Made by a program: the position numbers and the translations under genes. A model generated the notes under the pieces. The model was given only the letters and a program-made list of their open reading frames with translations, did not search any database and was not told the origin of the DNA. Shown piece by piece: positions 17,468 through 25,628 of a stretch of 64,000 bases of DNA; positions within the stretch are counted from its first letter, which is position 1, and each line of letters starts with the position of its first letter. The stretch is from Bacillota bacterium (lineage in GTDB: Bacteria; Bacillota; Clostridia; Lachnospirales; Lachnospiraceae), in assembly GCA_023415475.1 (NCBI GenBank), contig JAEZKL010000013.1, forward strand, positions 1 to 64,000, read 5' to 3'.

Positions 17468-18259
17468 TTAGCTGCCGGTGCTTTGATAATGCCGCACCCC
17501 ATAACGCCAGACAGCAAGAGATAGCTGTAAAAACACAATGCTGGCAGGAAGGGACAGAAAAGCCATATAGTAGGGTTCATCCCAACCGCAGACGACAGCA
17601 GCAGGATAATAGCTGATAAGCAGCATCGGCACAAAGAAGGTAAAGAGGTAACGTAAGGGTCTTGGCATGTATTCAATGGGACAGCGAGTAATCTGGTAGC
17701 TGGCATTGGTAAAAATATAGATCCAATCCAGGGCTTTAATCGTAAAGAAGGCAATACCTGAGGTGAAGATGAAGACACCCGAATAGATAAGGAAACCGCC
17801 AAACAGGGCCAGAAGCAAAGTGAGTAGGTCCGGCAGGCTTAAGGAAAGGTTCATTTTATTTACGCACCAGGCCATGGCACAGCACCCGCTAACAACCCTT
17901 GCCATTCGGTGAATATGAAAGTAGCTGCCGGCAACCTGGACCACAAGTGACCTGGGACGCAGCAGCACACGATCAAAGTCTCCGGAACGTATCATTCTCC
18001 AGGGAAAATAATCAAAGCCCCGGAAGAAGGTTTCGGCAAGTCCAAAGCTTGTTACGGCTAATGCGTAAATAAACAGTATTTTTTCGACAGACCAGGTCCC
18101 GATATTGCCAAAGCGTGAGAACATGAAAATCAGGCTGATCGGATCGGTTATTACCACAAAGAATACCTGCAATATCATAATCGGCCAACCCCTGTACTGC
18201 AGCCCGGATAAAAAATTCATCTTAATATATTTCCAATATAATTTGAAATCTGATTGCAT
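17468..18259 (-). CDS. ABC-2 type permease subunit (DUF990-like), second
   Basis: A 263-residue, six-helix membrane protein. The N-terminal helix-loop (YWKYIKMNFLSGLQYRGW) and the segment GLAETFFRGFDYFPWRMIRSGDFDRVLLRPRS, split here as GLAETFF and GDFDRVLLRPRSL, are characteristic of the ABC-2 family once called DUF990. Families of this type work as heterodimers with an ATPase encoded first in the operon. Here the partner permease precedes it by 26 nt, but no ATPase gene is present on either side. It ends 43 nt from the convergent serine hydrolase gene. Confidence 0.8.
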   Translation of the reverse strand: MQSDFKLYWKYIKMNFLSGLQYRGWPIMILQVFFVVITDPISLIFMFSRFGNIGTWSVEKILFIYALAVTSFGLAETFFRGFDYFPWRMIRSGDFDRVLLRPRSLVVQVAGSYFHIHRMARVVSGCCAMAWCVNKMNLSLSLPDLLTLLLALFGGFLIYSGVFIFTSGIAFFTIKALDWIYIFTNASYQITRCPIEYMPRPLRYLFTFFVPMLLISYYPAAVVCGWDEPYYMAFLSLPASIVFLQLSLAVWRYGVRHYQSTGS

Positions 18260-18285
18260 ACCATATCCTTTCTATAACCGGTTCA

Positions 18286-19134
18286 TTATCCTCCCTGGAT
18301 GATAAGCCGGTTTATTTTTTTCGTTATAAGGAGCTTACCGAGGACGATGAATACCAAAGTCCAGGCTAGCTGCAAGCCTGCTGCCCAGAGGATACTGCTT
18401 GGAGACAAGGTCCCAAGATAGAAGCGCAGCGGAATATCCAGATAACCGGCGAAGGGCTGCAGCAATAAAAAGGGCTGCAAAAAATCCGGCCAAAGCTGTA
18501 ACGGTAGATAACTGCCGGAAAGAACGCTGCCGATCAACATAATCAAATAGGTTGGTCCGTCACCCCACGGAACACTTAACCGTATGACACAGACCAGAGT
18601 TCCGTAAGCGGAACATAGCAGGAATGCGCTTAAGACAGAAAGCAGAGTACAGAGCATTGCAGCCAAGGAGTCGGGAGGCATCAGTCGATAGGGGGCTGGC
18701 ACCAATAGACTAACTATCAGTATGATGGAGCCTCGCCAAAACAGGGGAACTAATCTGCCGGCTGCCACCTTGGCAAACCAATGCTGATAGAGATCCAGGG
18801 GGCGGCAAAGCTCAAGAGATACGTCACCGCTTTGTATCTTGCTAAGTATATCGCTGTCAATATTCATGGGCTGTATTAAGAACATAATCTGTGCAAGCCA
18901 GATATAAGTGATCAGCTCCTGCAGGGTAAGACCGGCTGTTATGCCTGCAGATGGGTGATCGGAGTAATGATAGAAGACAGAGCATACTACAATTTCGATA
19001 TATACCCAGAAGATGCTGATGGTGGCTCCGGCAAAGGCTGCAAGTCGATATTGAAAGCCTTCTGCTGTCTTTATTTGAAAGATGGAAAGGTATGCCTTTA
19101 TTGAAGTGTTGGATTGTTTGAATTTGCTTGTCAG
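18286..19134 (-). CDS. ABC-2 type permease subunit, first, with non-ATG start
   Basis: Starting at the first in-frame ATG (18885) would give 199 residues and remove the first two helices. The open frame continues upstream without ATG to a stop, and its translation (SKFKQSNTSIKAYLSIFQIK, then LAAFAGATISIFWVYIEIVV) is a typical family N-terminus. The likely start is a CTG at 19134, 7 nt after GAGGTGG, giving about 282 residues, comparable to the partner (263). The motif DSDILSKIQSGDVSLELCRPLD matches the GDF/DRVLLRP region of the partner. With no adjacent ATPase and a non-standard start, the pair may use an ATPase from elsewhere or be decaying. Confidence 0.7.
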   Translation of the reverse strand: MTSKFKQSNTSIKAYLSIFQIKTAEGFQYRLAAFAGATISIFWVYIEIVVCSVFYHYSDHPSAGITAGLTLQELITYIWLAQIMFLIQPMNIDSDILSKIQSGDVSLELCRPLDLYQHWFAKVAAGRLVPLFWRGSIILIVSLLVPAPYRLMPPDSLAAMLCTLLSVLSAFLLCSAYGTLVCVIRLSVPWGDGPTYLIMLIGSVLSGSYLPLQLWPDFLQPFLLLQPFAGYLDIPLRFYLGTLSPSSILWAAGLQLAWTLVFIVLGKLLITKKINRLIIQGG

Positions 19135-19294
19135 GATGGTTCCACCTCTTTCTTCCTGCTTGGCTGAACAGTTAGTTGCTCATCTATTCTAGAACGGAAG
19201 CATTAATTTGTAAAATCGATTAATCGGGTTCCCATTATAAAGATAATCACAAGGAGGTGTAAGCTCATTATTTCTGATTTTTACTATTTATTTC

Positions 19295-19323
19295 TTGACA
19301 TTTTGGCATTTGCAGGATATGAT
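19295..19323 (+). promoter_or_regulatory. Consensus promoter of candidate small RNA
   Basis: TTGACA (19295-19300), a 17-nt spacer and TATGAT (19318-19323). A transcription start near 19330 is expected. Confidence 0.8.
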
Positions 19324-19329
19324 ATATAT

Positions 19330-19408
19330 ACAATTTGTAGTCAAAGCGATCAAGGCTTTCTACTCTGTTGTCTAAACGTGCCGTTGGATCATATCCAGCG
19401 CTTTTTTT
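19330..19408 (+). ncRNA. Candidate small RNA or terminated leader, about 80 nt
   Basis: Between a consensus promoter and a T-run terminator, the sequence forms two hairpins. The first is GTAG-TC-AAAGC / GCTTT-CTAC (19337-19363) with a 7-nt loop; the second is the terminator CGTTGGAT-CAT-ATCCAGCG (19382-19400) followed by seven T. The single-stranded linker TCTGTTGTCTAAACGTG lies between them. There is no ORF with a ribosome site. I do not recognise it as a known RNA family. It could be an independent sRNA or an attenuated leader of the gene at 19629, about 220 nt downstream. Confidence 0.6.
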
Positions 19409-19536
19409 ATATCACTAAATATATTAAGTTTTTATAAAGATTCGGTAAAGGGGTAACAAGATATGGTGAATGTGTCGATATATCACTTGATAGATCTTTT
19501 CAGGCTATAGAAAAGTTCTCCTATACCGGCTGACAC

Positions 19537-19565
19537 TTGTTCTATGGAAAGAAATGTATTACAAT
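19537..19565 (+). promoter_or_regulatory. Probable promoter of the gene at 19629
   Basis: TTGTTC (19537-19542), a 17-nt spacer and TACAAT (19560-19565), about 64 nt before the start codon. Confidence 0.5.
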
Positions 19566-19628
19566 AAGATAGATAAGTACAGGGAGGTACAATAATTTAT
19601 CAGATAAAAGAAAGGTTAAGGAAGAAAT

Positions 19629-21980
19629 ATGCGTGCAGACAAAAGCAAACCGACAGATATTCGCAGGATTCTGGGGTTAACTTCAACTCTTATTTTGATG
19701 CTGGTATTAATCTCTTTGATGCCTAAGCAGACGAAGGCTGCGGCTAGCATCTTGGTAAAGGAAATTAATTATCAGAACAGTACCATTACCTTACAGCTAA
19801 ATGAAGGTGATACGGCGGTATACTTCTCCGATTCTACGAAAAGAAACTGGGAGGAGGTGCCCGGAGCAATCCAGAGCAATAAGACTGTTACAATGGATAT
19901 CTCCTGGATACCGGCGGCAAGTAATTATGTTATGAATTTCAAGGGTAATAGCTCTACTACAGTTGTTTCTGTTACGATACCGAAGCAGGCAACCAATTTT
20001 AGCGCTTCCTTTAATAAGATTAAGGGTACGATAACCTTTAAGAACTCCGGAAACCGTAGTGTTGAATGGAGGAAGAAGGGCAGTACAACCTGGAAAACAG
20101 TAGATAACAATACGATTGCTTCTGAAATTAGTCTATTGTATTCCAATGGTGCTACAGTATATTTCAGGCTTGCTCTTGTGAACGGAACCGGCATTACCAA
20201 TGTAGGTTTCCGGCCAAGCAAGGAGGTTACCATAACCATACCGAAGAAGCCTTCGGCTCCTGCTATCACGATCAATGGGTCCAAATTCAGTATTGAAGTG
20301 AAAAAAGGAATGGCGTATCGCATCATGAATAAGGATGGTTCTGCTACCGAGTGGATTACGGTCGTCAGTAATATGGATTTGCTGTTAAAGAATATTGCTC
20401 CGAGTGTCTTATATAATGCAACTTCGGTTTCGCAGTCTGCAGTCACAATGCAGTTTCGGACCAATGCCAAAAGCACGGCATTAATGTCTAAGACGGCTTC
20501 TGTTACAATACCAATTCAAGAGGGACCTCCAAGTTTGGAAGCTTATGGAATCTCCTTGAGCTATACAAGCTCCAGTTCAGTATCACTCCAGGTGAAGGCT
20601 GCCAACAGTAAGGTTCCCTTTGAGTATGCTGTTGTAAAAGAGGGAAGCGACTTGAATTATCAGACGACAGGTTGGACAGCGATTACTTCAAGTACTGCGA
20701 TTACTCTGGATAATACGGTGGTTAAGGCTGGCAGTCACATCTATGTACGCAAGAAATCGGTCGGTTCTTTGGACAACTCGGATTTTGCTCTTGCCTCTGC
20801 AGAGGTTGATGTTACGGGGGCTGCCGGTATTACTTATCCGGGAGCACCGACACCGACAACACTAACTACATTGATTACGACAGCGGGGCTGTGTAAGACC
20901 AGTAAGACCTCCAGCTATCTGACCTTTAGCTTATATAGCGCTACCTCAACTACAGTATCCTCCATCAGCTTCATGGATACCTATGGCATTAACAGAGGTT
21001 CAGTATCCTGCAAGAGCACGGTAGCAAAGAACCCGAACAGCAGTAATAGTTCGGATCGATACATAATTACAACCAATATAACCTCCACTGAGAGTATTGA
21101 TAATATAACGGAGGAATTACTATTTGCCAAGTTGACCTTAGCGAATTCCGATACGATTACCAGCACTGCCAATGCAGGAATATTATTATATCTCTATCCG
21201 AAGACAACAGTAAATAATCCGTCGGAGAAGGATTATGCAACGAGCTTCAAACGTGTGTACTTATCCAATGCCGTTGAGGATACGGCAAGCTTCAAATTCC
21301 GGTTGGATCTAGGTACCGTCAATGTAATTGATACCACAGCAGTAGGGAAATACACCTCTACACCGACGGCAATCAGCTTGATGAAATTTGACGACTATAC
21401 GTTAAATCAGGGAACGGATTATACAGTAGTATACGGCTCCTATGTAAACGATGAGGGTGATACGATAGCTACCGCAACTGTTACAGTAAATGTGGCAGGC
21501 TTTGAGAGCTCCTCCTTGATAGATATCACCGATCAGGCAGCTCCGCTTGAGATTTATCTGAATAATAATGAGGTTTTAGATGAGGAAATCAATATCCTGC
21601 TGGCAAATACAGCAACCTTGAAGGATGCTCCCATTGCCTGGTCGATTACCGAGGGAAGCTTAAAGGAAACAAAGACCCAGGTGGTGACCAATCCGGATAA
21701 CAGTACAAGTACGGTGACGGAAGAAGTAATAACTTATACTTTAGAATTAAATATTTTTAACAGTAGCTATAGTGTAAGTGTAGCAGATGTGACCTGGGGC
21801 GGTTCCTCAATCTTCGGTTCGGCAAAGATATCAGGTGGAAAAGCAACGATTTATCTCTCCAATGCCAAGATAAATAAACTTACAACCAACTCTACGACTA
21901 CGAATAATGTGGTAATCACATTAAGCAACGGATTTACGATTCGGACAGGCTGCAAACTAACCATCTTAAATGCATCATAA
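19629..21980 (+). CDS. Large secreted beta-rich protein, paralogue of the next gene
   Basis: A 783-residue exported protein of unknown function. The signal peptide is IRRILGLTSTLILMLVLISL ... KAAA. The first 390 residues are built of beta units with motifs such as YFSDSTKRNWEEVPG, VEWRKKGSTTWKTV, NVGFRPSKEVTITIP and YVRKKSVGS. These recur at equivalent positions in the 391-residue product of the next gene (YYSTDNSTWSEIEG, FEWRKTSDYHWNTV, DIGMRPSSEITITIP, YVRKKGMDE), so the two are paralogues. The C-terminal 390 residues are Thr/Ser-rich, lacking catalytic motifs. No LPXTG, SLH or membrane anchor is visible. A surface or extracellular structural role is likely. Ribosome site: GGAAG before ATG. 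Confidence 0.7.
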   Translation: MRADKSKPTDIRRILGLTSTLILMLVLISLMPKQTKAAASILVKEINYQNSTITLQLNEGDTAVYFSDSTKRNWEEVPGAIQSNKTVTMDISWIPAASNYVMNFKGNSSTTVVSVTIPKQATNFSASFNKIKGTITFKNSGNRSVEWRKKGSTTWKTVDNNTIASEISLLYSNGATVYFRLALVNGTGITNVGFRPSKEVTITIPKKPSAPAITINGSKFSIEVKKGMAYRIMNKDGSATEWITVVSNMDLLLKNIAPSVLYNATSVSQSAVTMQFRTNAKSTALMSKTASVTIPIQEGPPSLEAYGISLSYTSSSSVSLQVKAANSKVPFEYAVVKEGSDLNYQTTGWTAITSSTAITLDNTVVKAGSHIYVRKKSVGSLDNSDFALASAEVDVTGAAGITYPGAPTPTTLTTLITTAGLCKTSKTSSYLTFSLYSATSTTVSSISFMDTYGINRGSVSCKSTVAKNPNSSNSSDRYIITTNITSTESIDNITEELLFAKLTLANSDTITSTANAGILLYLYPKTTVNNPSEKDYATSFKRVYLSNAVEDTASFKFRLDLGTVNVIDTTAVGKYTSTPTAISLMKFDDYTLNQGTDYTVVYGSYVNDEGDTIATATVTVNVAGFESSSLIDITDQAAPLEIYLNNNEVLDEEINILLANTATLKDAPIAWSITEGSLKETKTQVVTNPDNSTSTVTEEVITYTLELNIFNSSYSVSVADVTWGGSSIFGSAKISGGKATIYLSNAKINKLTTNSTTTNNVVITLSNGFTIRTGCKLTILNAS

Positions 21981-22006
21981 CCGAGGTTTATTGGAGGGCT
22001 GACTAT

Positions 22007-23182
22007 ATGAAATATAAACAAAGATATTTATTCCTTTTATGCTGCATCTTGTTCCTGATAATACCGGCCGGAAATGCATTTGCTACGGAAGCAGCTGCTA
22101 TATCCTTTGGTACGGTTAATTATGAAGAGCTGACGCTGCAGGTATATAATAACAATAATACGATCGTATATTATTCAACCGATAATTCTACCTGGTCGGA
22201 GATTGAGGGTGGCTATGACAGTACAGCAAAGGCATATACTCTAGATATTTCCTGGGTATCCGCTACCGCAGATGTGACCTTGTATTTCAAGGGTGATATT
22301 GTAAAAACGGTTCAATCAATCACTCTTCCGATGCAGAATTCCTCTATCAATGTAGAATATGATAAGGTGGAGGGTGAATTTACCTTCCTTGAAGCGGAGG
22401 AAGCTGATAATTTTGAATGGAGAAAGACATCGGATTATCATTGGAATACGGTTAGCTTCACGGAGACCTCGGCTAGCTATAAGAACTTTTTAATAACGAT
22501 GGAGAACCTTCGTATTAAGGGTGCTAAGCTTATATTCCGTACCCCGCAGGTAATCGGAACCGGTTCCGGTGACATCGGAATGCGTCCAAGTTCGGAAATC
22601 ACTATTACAATTCCTGCACGATCGGCAGCACCTACCGTGAAGGTAAATTCCTCAAAGTTAACCTTAAATACCACGAAGACCTTGGAATATTATGACGCTG
22701 CCGGTGATTTCTGGATTGAATGTGATGGTGCTATGGCTATAGAGGATATCGCTCCTAAGGCTCTGTATGAAAACGGTGGAAAGAGTGTAACCCTGCTGCT
22801 TCGAAAGTCCGCAACTGCGACTGTACCTTTTTCAAAGACACAGAAGCTGATTATTCCGGGTCAGGCAGAAAAGCCTACAATCGGAGGAAGCTCCAGTGAT
22901 GTTACCTATTACTATATTAATTCTAAACTGGTGATGCAATTTAATAAGGCATCCGCTACAGACATATATGAATATACGATTGTCAAGGAAGGTAATGAAC
23001 TCAATCTTACTAGGGCAAGTTGGAAATCAGTTAAATCTTCCTCGTTAATGACACTATCCAAAACAGTAGCACCAAGCGGCTGTACGATTTATGTACGTAA
23101 GAAGGGCATGGACGAAAATACATCCAAAAATGTGTCTTTAGTATTACCCTCCGCCATTAACAGTTTTACGGCAGTTTATTGA
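22007..23182 (+). CDS. Secreted beta-rich protein, short paralogue
   Basis: A 391-residue exported protein (signal YLFLLCCILFLIIPAGNAFA). It corresponds throughout its length to the N-terminal half of the preceding protein, sharing the order of WS/WEE, EWRK, MRPS/FRPS-EITITIP and YVRKK motifs. It therefore lacks the C-terminal extension. The genes are 26 nt apart and share a transcript; a strong terminator follows at 23237-23276. Duplication with loss or gain of a C-terminal half is the simplest explanation. No enzyme motif is visible; it is likely a surface component co-assembling with its paralogue (inference). Confidence 0.7.
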   Translation: MKYKQRYLFLLCCILFLIIPAGNAFATEAAAISFGTVNYEELTLQVYNNNNTIVYYSTDNSTWSEIEGGYDSTAKAYTLDISWVSATADVTLYFKGDIVKTVQSITLPMQNSSINVEYDKVEGEFTFLEAEEADNFEWRKTSDYHWNTVSFTETSASYKNFLITMENLRIKGAKLIFRTPQVIGTGSGDIGMRPSSEITITIPARSAAPTVKVNSSKLTLNTTKTLEYYDAAGDFWIECDGAMAIEDIAPKALYENGGKSVTLLLRKSATATVPFSKTQKLIIPGQAEKPTIGGSSSDVTYYYINSKLVMQFNKASATDIYEYTIVKEGNELNLTRASWKSVKSSSLMTLSKTVAPSGCTIYVRKKGMDENTSKNVSLVLPSAINSFTAVY

Positions 23183-23236
23183 TGGTGATATCTGTTATTT
23201 GAAACAAATGCTTTAATCTAATATTCTTATGGGAAC

Positions 23237-23276
23237 AAATCGGCTTCATCTTTATTAAGAGATGAGGCCGATTTTT
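23237..23276 (+). terminator. Intrinsic terminator
   Basis: AAATCGGC ... GCCGATTT arms with an inner CATCT/AGATG stem, followed by TTTTT, end the two-gene secreted-protein operon. Confidence 0.85.
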
Positions 23277-23505
23277 CATTTATGACATTATATATGTCAC
23301 ACTCCGTAAGCTTTATCTTGTCATGGATGAAAACCCTCCGATAAGAGAATGCAGTTTACTTTGGTATGAAGAACTCCGCTTCGTTGTAAGACAACCTCAA
23401 TTCCATAAATAATTTATGCTTTCTTAATAAAAATCCTAAATTCCTCACAATTAAGACACAGAAAATTCATTCTTTTATTTTAGTATTATTGGTAGATATA
23501 ACATT

Positions 23506-23639
23506 TTTTGTGTAAAAGGAAGTGCTTCCTATAACACAAAACCCTCCGGGCAGGGTAACGCTTTGTCCAATTATGAAAAGGAGAATAAATCTCCCAATTA
23601 CTTCATTAATAATATCTAAATCATGAAGGGAGCTTTTTT
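23506..23639 (+). promoter_or_regulatory. Structured leader of the SLH gene with alternative pairings
   Basis: TTTTGTGT (23506-23513) can pair with ACACAAAA (23534-23541), enclosing GGAAG/CTTCC. Alternatively ACAAA (23536-23540) can pair with TTTGT (23562-23566), enclosing ACCCT/AGGGT. The two folds share bases and exclude each other. A GGAGA/TCTCC hairpin and a TTCAT ... ATGAA stem next to the ribosome site (GGGAG, then six T before ATG) follow. It matches no riboswitch class I can recall. Confidence 0.5.
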
Positions 23640-25517
23640 ATGCGAAAAGGAATAGCTTTTATGTTAGTCACAGTGATACTGTTGTCAGTGGGAATTCCAG
23701 GGTCTGGATTTATACAAGCTTATGCAGCAACGAATGCGCAAAAAGTAATCGATGCACTGGACATTATGGAGACGGATAAGGGAAAAATAAGCACGGATGC
23801 CGCTCAAATTACAAGAGCACAGTATGCTCAGCTTCTTGTGAATATGTCTTCCCTGAAGGATACCGTCGCTGTATCAAGCAATGTATCACTATTCAGTGAT
23901 GTTTCTAAGAAGCATTGGGCGGCAGGATACATAAAGACTGCGGTAACAAACGGTTGGATGTACGGCTATCTTAACGGAAGCTATAAACCGAATCAGGGTG
24001 TAACCTTGATTGAGGCTGTGACCGGTGTTCTAAAGCTATTAGGCTATACCGACAGCGATTTTGCAGGTAATGTCACCGCGAACAAGATGGCACTGTATCA
24101 ATCAAAAAAGCTGAACAAGAATGTCTCGATTACACAAAAGACTACTAAGATTAATTACATCAGCTGTGTCAACCTTTTTTACAATGTATTGAATGCAAAA
24201 ACCAAAGATGGGAGAGTATATGCCGAGACCTTGGGCTACTCCCTGGATGAGGGTGGCGAGCTGGATTATCTGTCAGTCGTGAATACAAATACCGAAGGCC
24301 CTATTATTGCAAACGACAATTGGACCGCTAAGCTTCCATTTACCGTTGCAGAAGCTACCTTCTATAAAAATGATGTAAAATGTACCTACTCTGACATCGA
24401 TCGGTATGATGCTTTATATTTTTCGGAAAACTCTAAGATAGTATGGGCGTATAATACGAAAGTAACCGGAGTCTTAAGCGCAATCAGCCCGGATTTGATT
24501 AATCCTACTTCAGTTACAGTTGCGGGAGGAACCTATGGCTTTGAGACAAGTGAAGCAACACAGGAGTTCTCCTCTGTTGGTTCTATATCAAAGGGTGATA
24601 TCATAACCTTACTTCTTGGCAAGAATAATGCAATTGCAGGTGTATTAACCCAGAAACAGTATAATACAACAATTGCAGGGGTTGTATTGAGCACAGGAAT
24701 TCATCGAGTGGAGGATGCCAACGGTATCTATGTTAATACAAGCTATGCAACCTTCGTTGATGCCGCAGGCAATCAATATGAACAGGATTATGATGACGGT
24801 AGATTGAATTTTGTTGCAGAAGACATTATAGTGGTAAAATACGAGGACGGAAATGTGAAGGTGAGCGAAGCCGACCGTACTTCCGTAAGCTTACAAAATG
24901 AGACCTTTAATAGCACCGGAACTTATATAGGAGGCAAGAGATTAGCATCCGATGTAAAAATACTTGATTATAGTCATGGGCAATATATAACGATATATCC
25001 GGCACGACTTTCTGATATGATACTCCTCGATAGCATGCTAATGTATTATGATACCAATGTGGCCGGAGAGATTGAAAATCTGATCTTATATAATGCGACC
25101 GGAGATATTGATACTTATGGAATTTTCACCGGGTTTTCTTATGCTAATAATTCAAGCTCCTATAATTATATTATTGACGGAACAGCCGGTACACTTAAAA
25201 AGTCAAATTTAAGCAATCTCTCTATAAAAGAAGGACCGACCGGTTTCCGCTATGAGAATAATGAAATCATCAAAACCTATGAGCTTAACGGTATAGTGGC
25301 TGATGCAATCGGTATGACGTCAATTACCTCAGGAACTACGAAGTATCCGATCGCGGAGAAATCGAGCGTATATTACTTATCGGATGGCAAATATACAGTA
25401 ACTACCCTAGATAAAATTAAGGATTTATCAAAATATAAGGTTACGGCATATTGTGACAAGGCAATTACGCTGGGCGGTAGAATCCGTGTTATTGTTGCTG
25501 AAAGCATTACGAAATAG
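23640..25517 (+). CDS. S-layer homology (SLH) domain protein
   Basis: A 625-residue exported protein (signal GIAFMLVTVILLSVG ... AYA). Residues about 30-170 contain SLH-type motifs: FSDVSKKHWAAGYIKTAVTN and GWMYGYLNGSYKPNQGVTLIEA, followed by a weaker third unit. SLH domains hold proteins on pyruvylated secondary wall polymers, so this is a wall-attached protein. The remaining 450 residues are beta-rich with no recognised enzyme motif. It lies upstream of an envelope-spanning exporter (adaptor, ATPase, permease) with about 110 nt of hairpin-rich sequence between; co-expression is plausible but not proven. Confidence 0.8.
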   Translation: MRKGIAFMLVTVILLSVGIPGSGFIQAYAATNAQKVIDALDIMETDKGKISTDAAQITRAQYAQLLVNMSSLKDTVAVSSNVSLFSDVSKKHWAAGYIKTAVTNGWMYGYLNGSYKPNQGVTLIEAVTGVLKLLGYTDSDFAGNVTANKMALYQSKKLNKNVSITQKTTKINYISCVNLFYNVLNAKTKDGRVYAETLGYSLDEGGELDYLSVVNTNTEGPIIANDNWTAKLPFTVAEATFYKNDVKCTYSDIDRYDALYFSENSKIVWAYNTKVTGVLSAISPDLINPTSVTVAGGTYGFETSEATQEFSSVGSISKGDIITLLLGKNNAIAGVLTQKQYNTTIAGVVLSTGIHRVEDANGIYVNTSYATFVDAAGNQYEQDYDDGRLNFVAEDIIVVKYEDGNVKVSEADRTSVSLQNETFNSTGTYIGGKRLASDVKILDYSHGQYITIYPARLSDMILLDSMLMYYDTNVAGEIENLILYNATGDIDTYGIFTGFSYANNSSSYNYIIDGTAGTLKKSNLSNLSIKEGPTGFRYENNEIIKTYELNGIVADAIGMTSITSGTTKYPIAEKSSVYYLSDGKYTVTTLDKIKDLSKYKVTAYCDKAITLGGRIRVIVAESITK

Positions 25518-25530
25518 AGCGAGGGTAAAA

Positions 25531-25614
25531 GAGTGAAAGAAAAATACCTTTCACTCGGAAAGAACCCGCAAGGCGGCTTCTTTCATCAGATTTTGAGATG
25601 GCGTAAAGCGCCAT
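25531..25614. repeat. Hairpin modules between SLH and adaptor genes
   Basis: Three hairpins lie in tandem: GAGTGAAAG/CTTTCACTC, GAAAGAA/TTCTTTC around a CCCGCAAGGCGG loop, and GATGGCG-TAAA-GCGCCAT (25597-25614) directly before the ribosome site. The last has a near-copy at 37388-37406. Confidence 0.65.
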
Positions 25615-25628
25615 AATGGAGATGAAAT

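Larger units (their letters stand above)
19135..19628. other. Intergenic region holding a small transcript and a second promoter
   Basis: About 490 bases with no credible protein gene. It contains a consensus promoter at 19295-19323, a terminator at 19382-19408 defining a transcript of about 80 nt, and a weaker promoter at 19537-19565 for the secreted protein gene at 19629. The missing ABC ATPase for the leftward permeases is not here. Confidence 0.6.
23183..23639. other. Intergenic region with terminator and SLH leader
   Basis: These 457 bases hold a terminator (23237-23276), an AT-rich stretch with a small palindrome (TGACAT-TATA-TATGTCA near 23283-23299), and the structured leader of the SLH gene from about 23506. 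No protein gene is supported. Confidence 0.5.
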
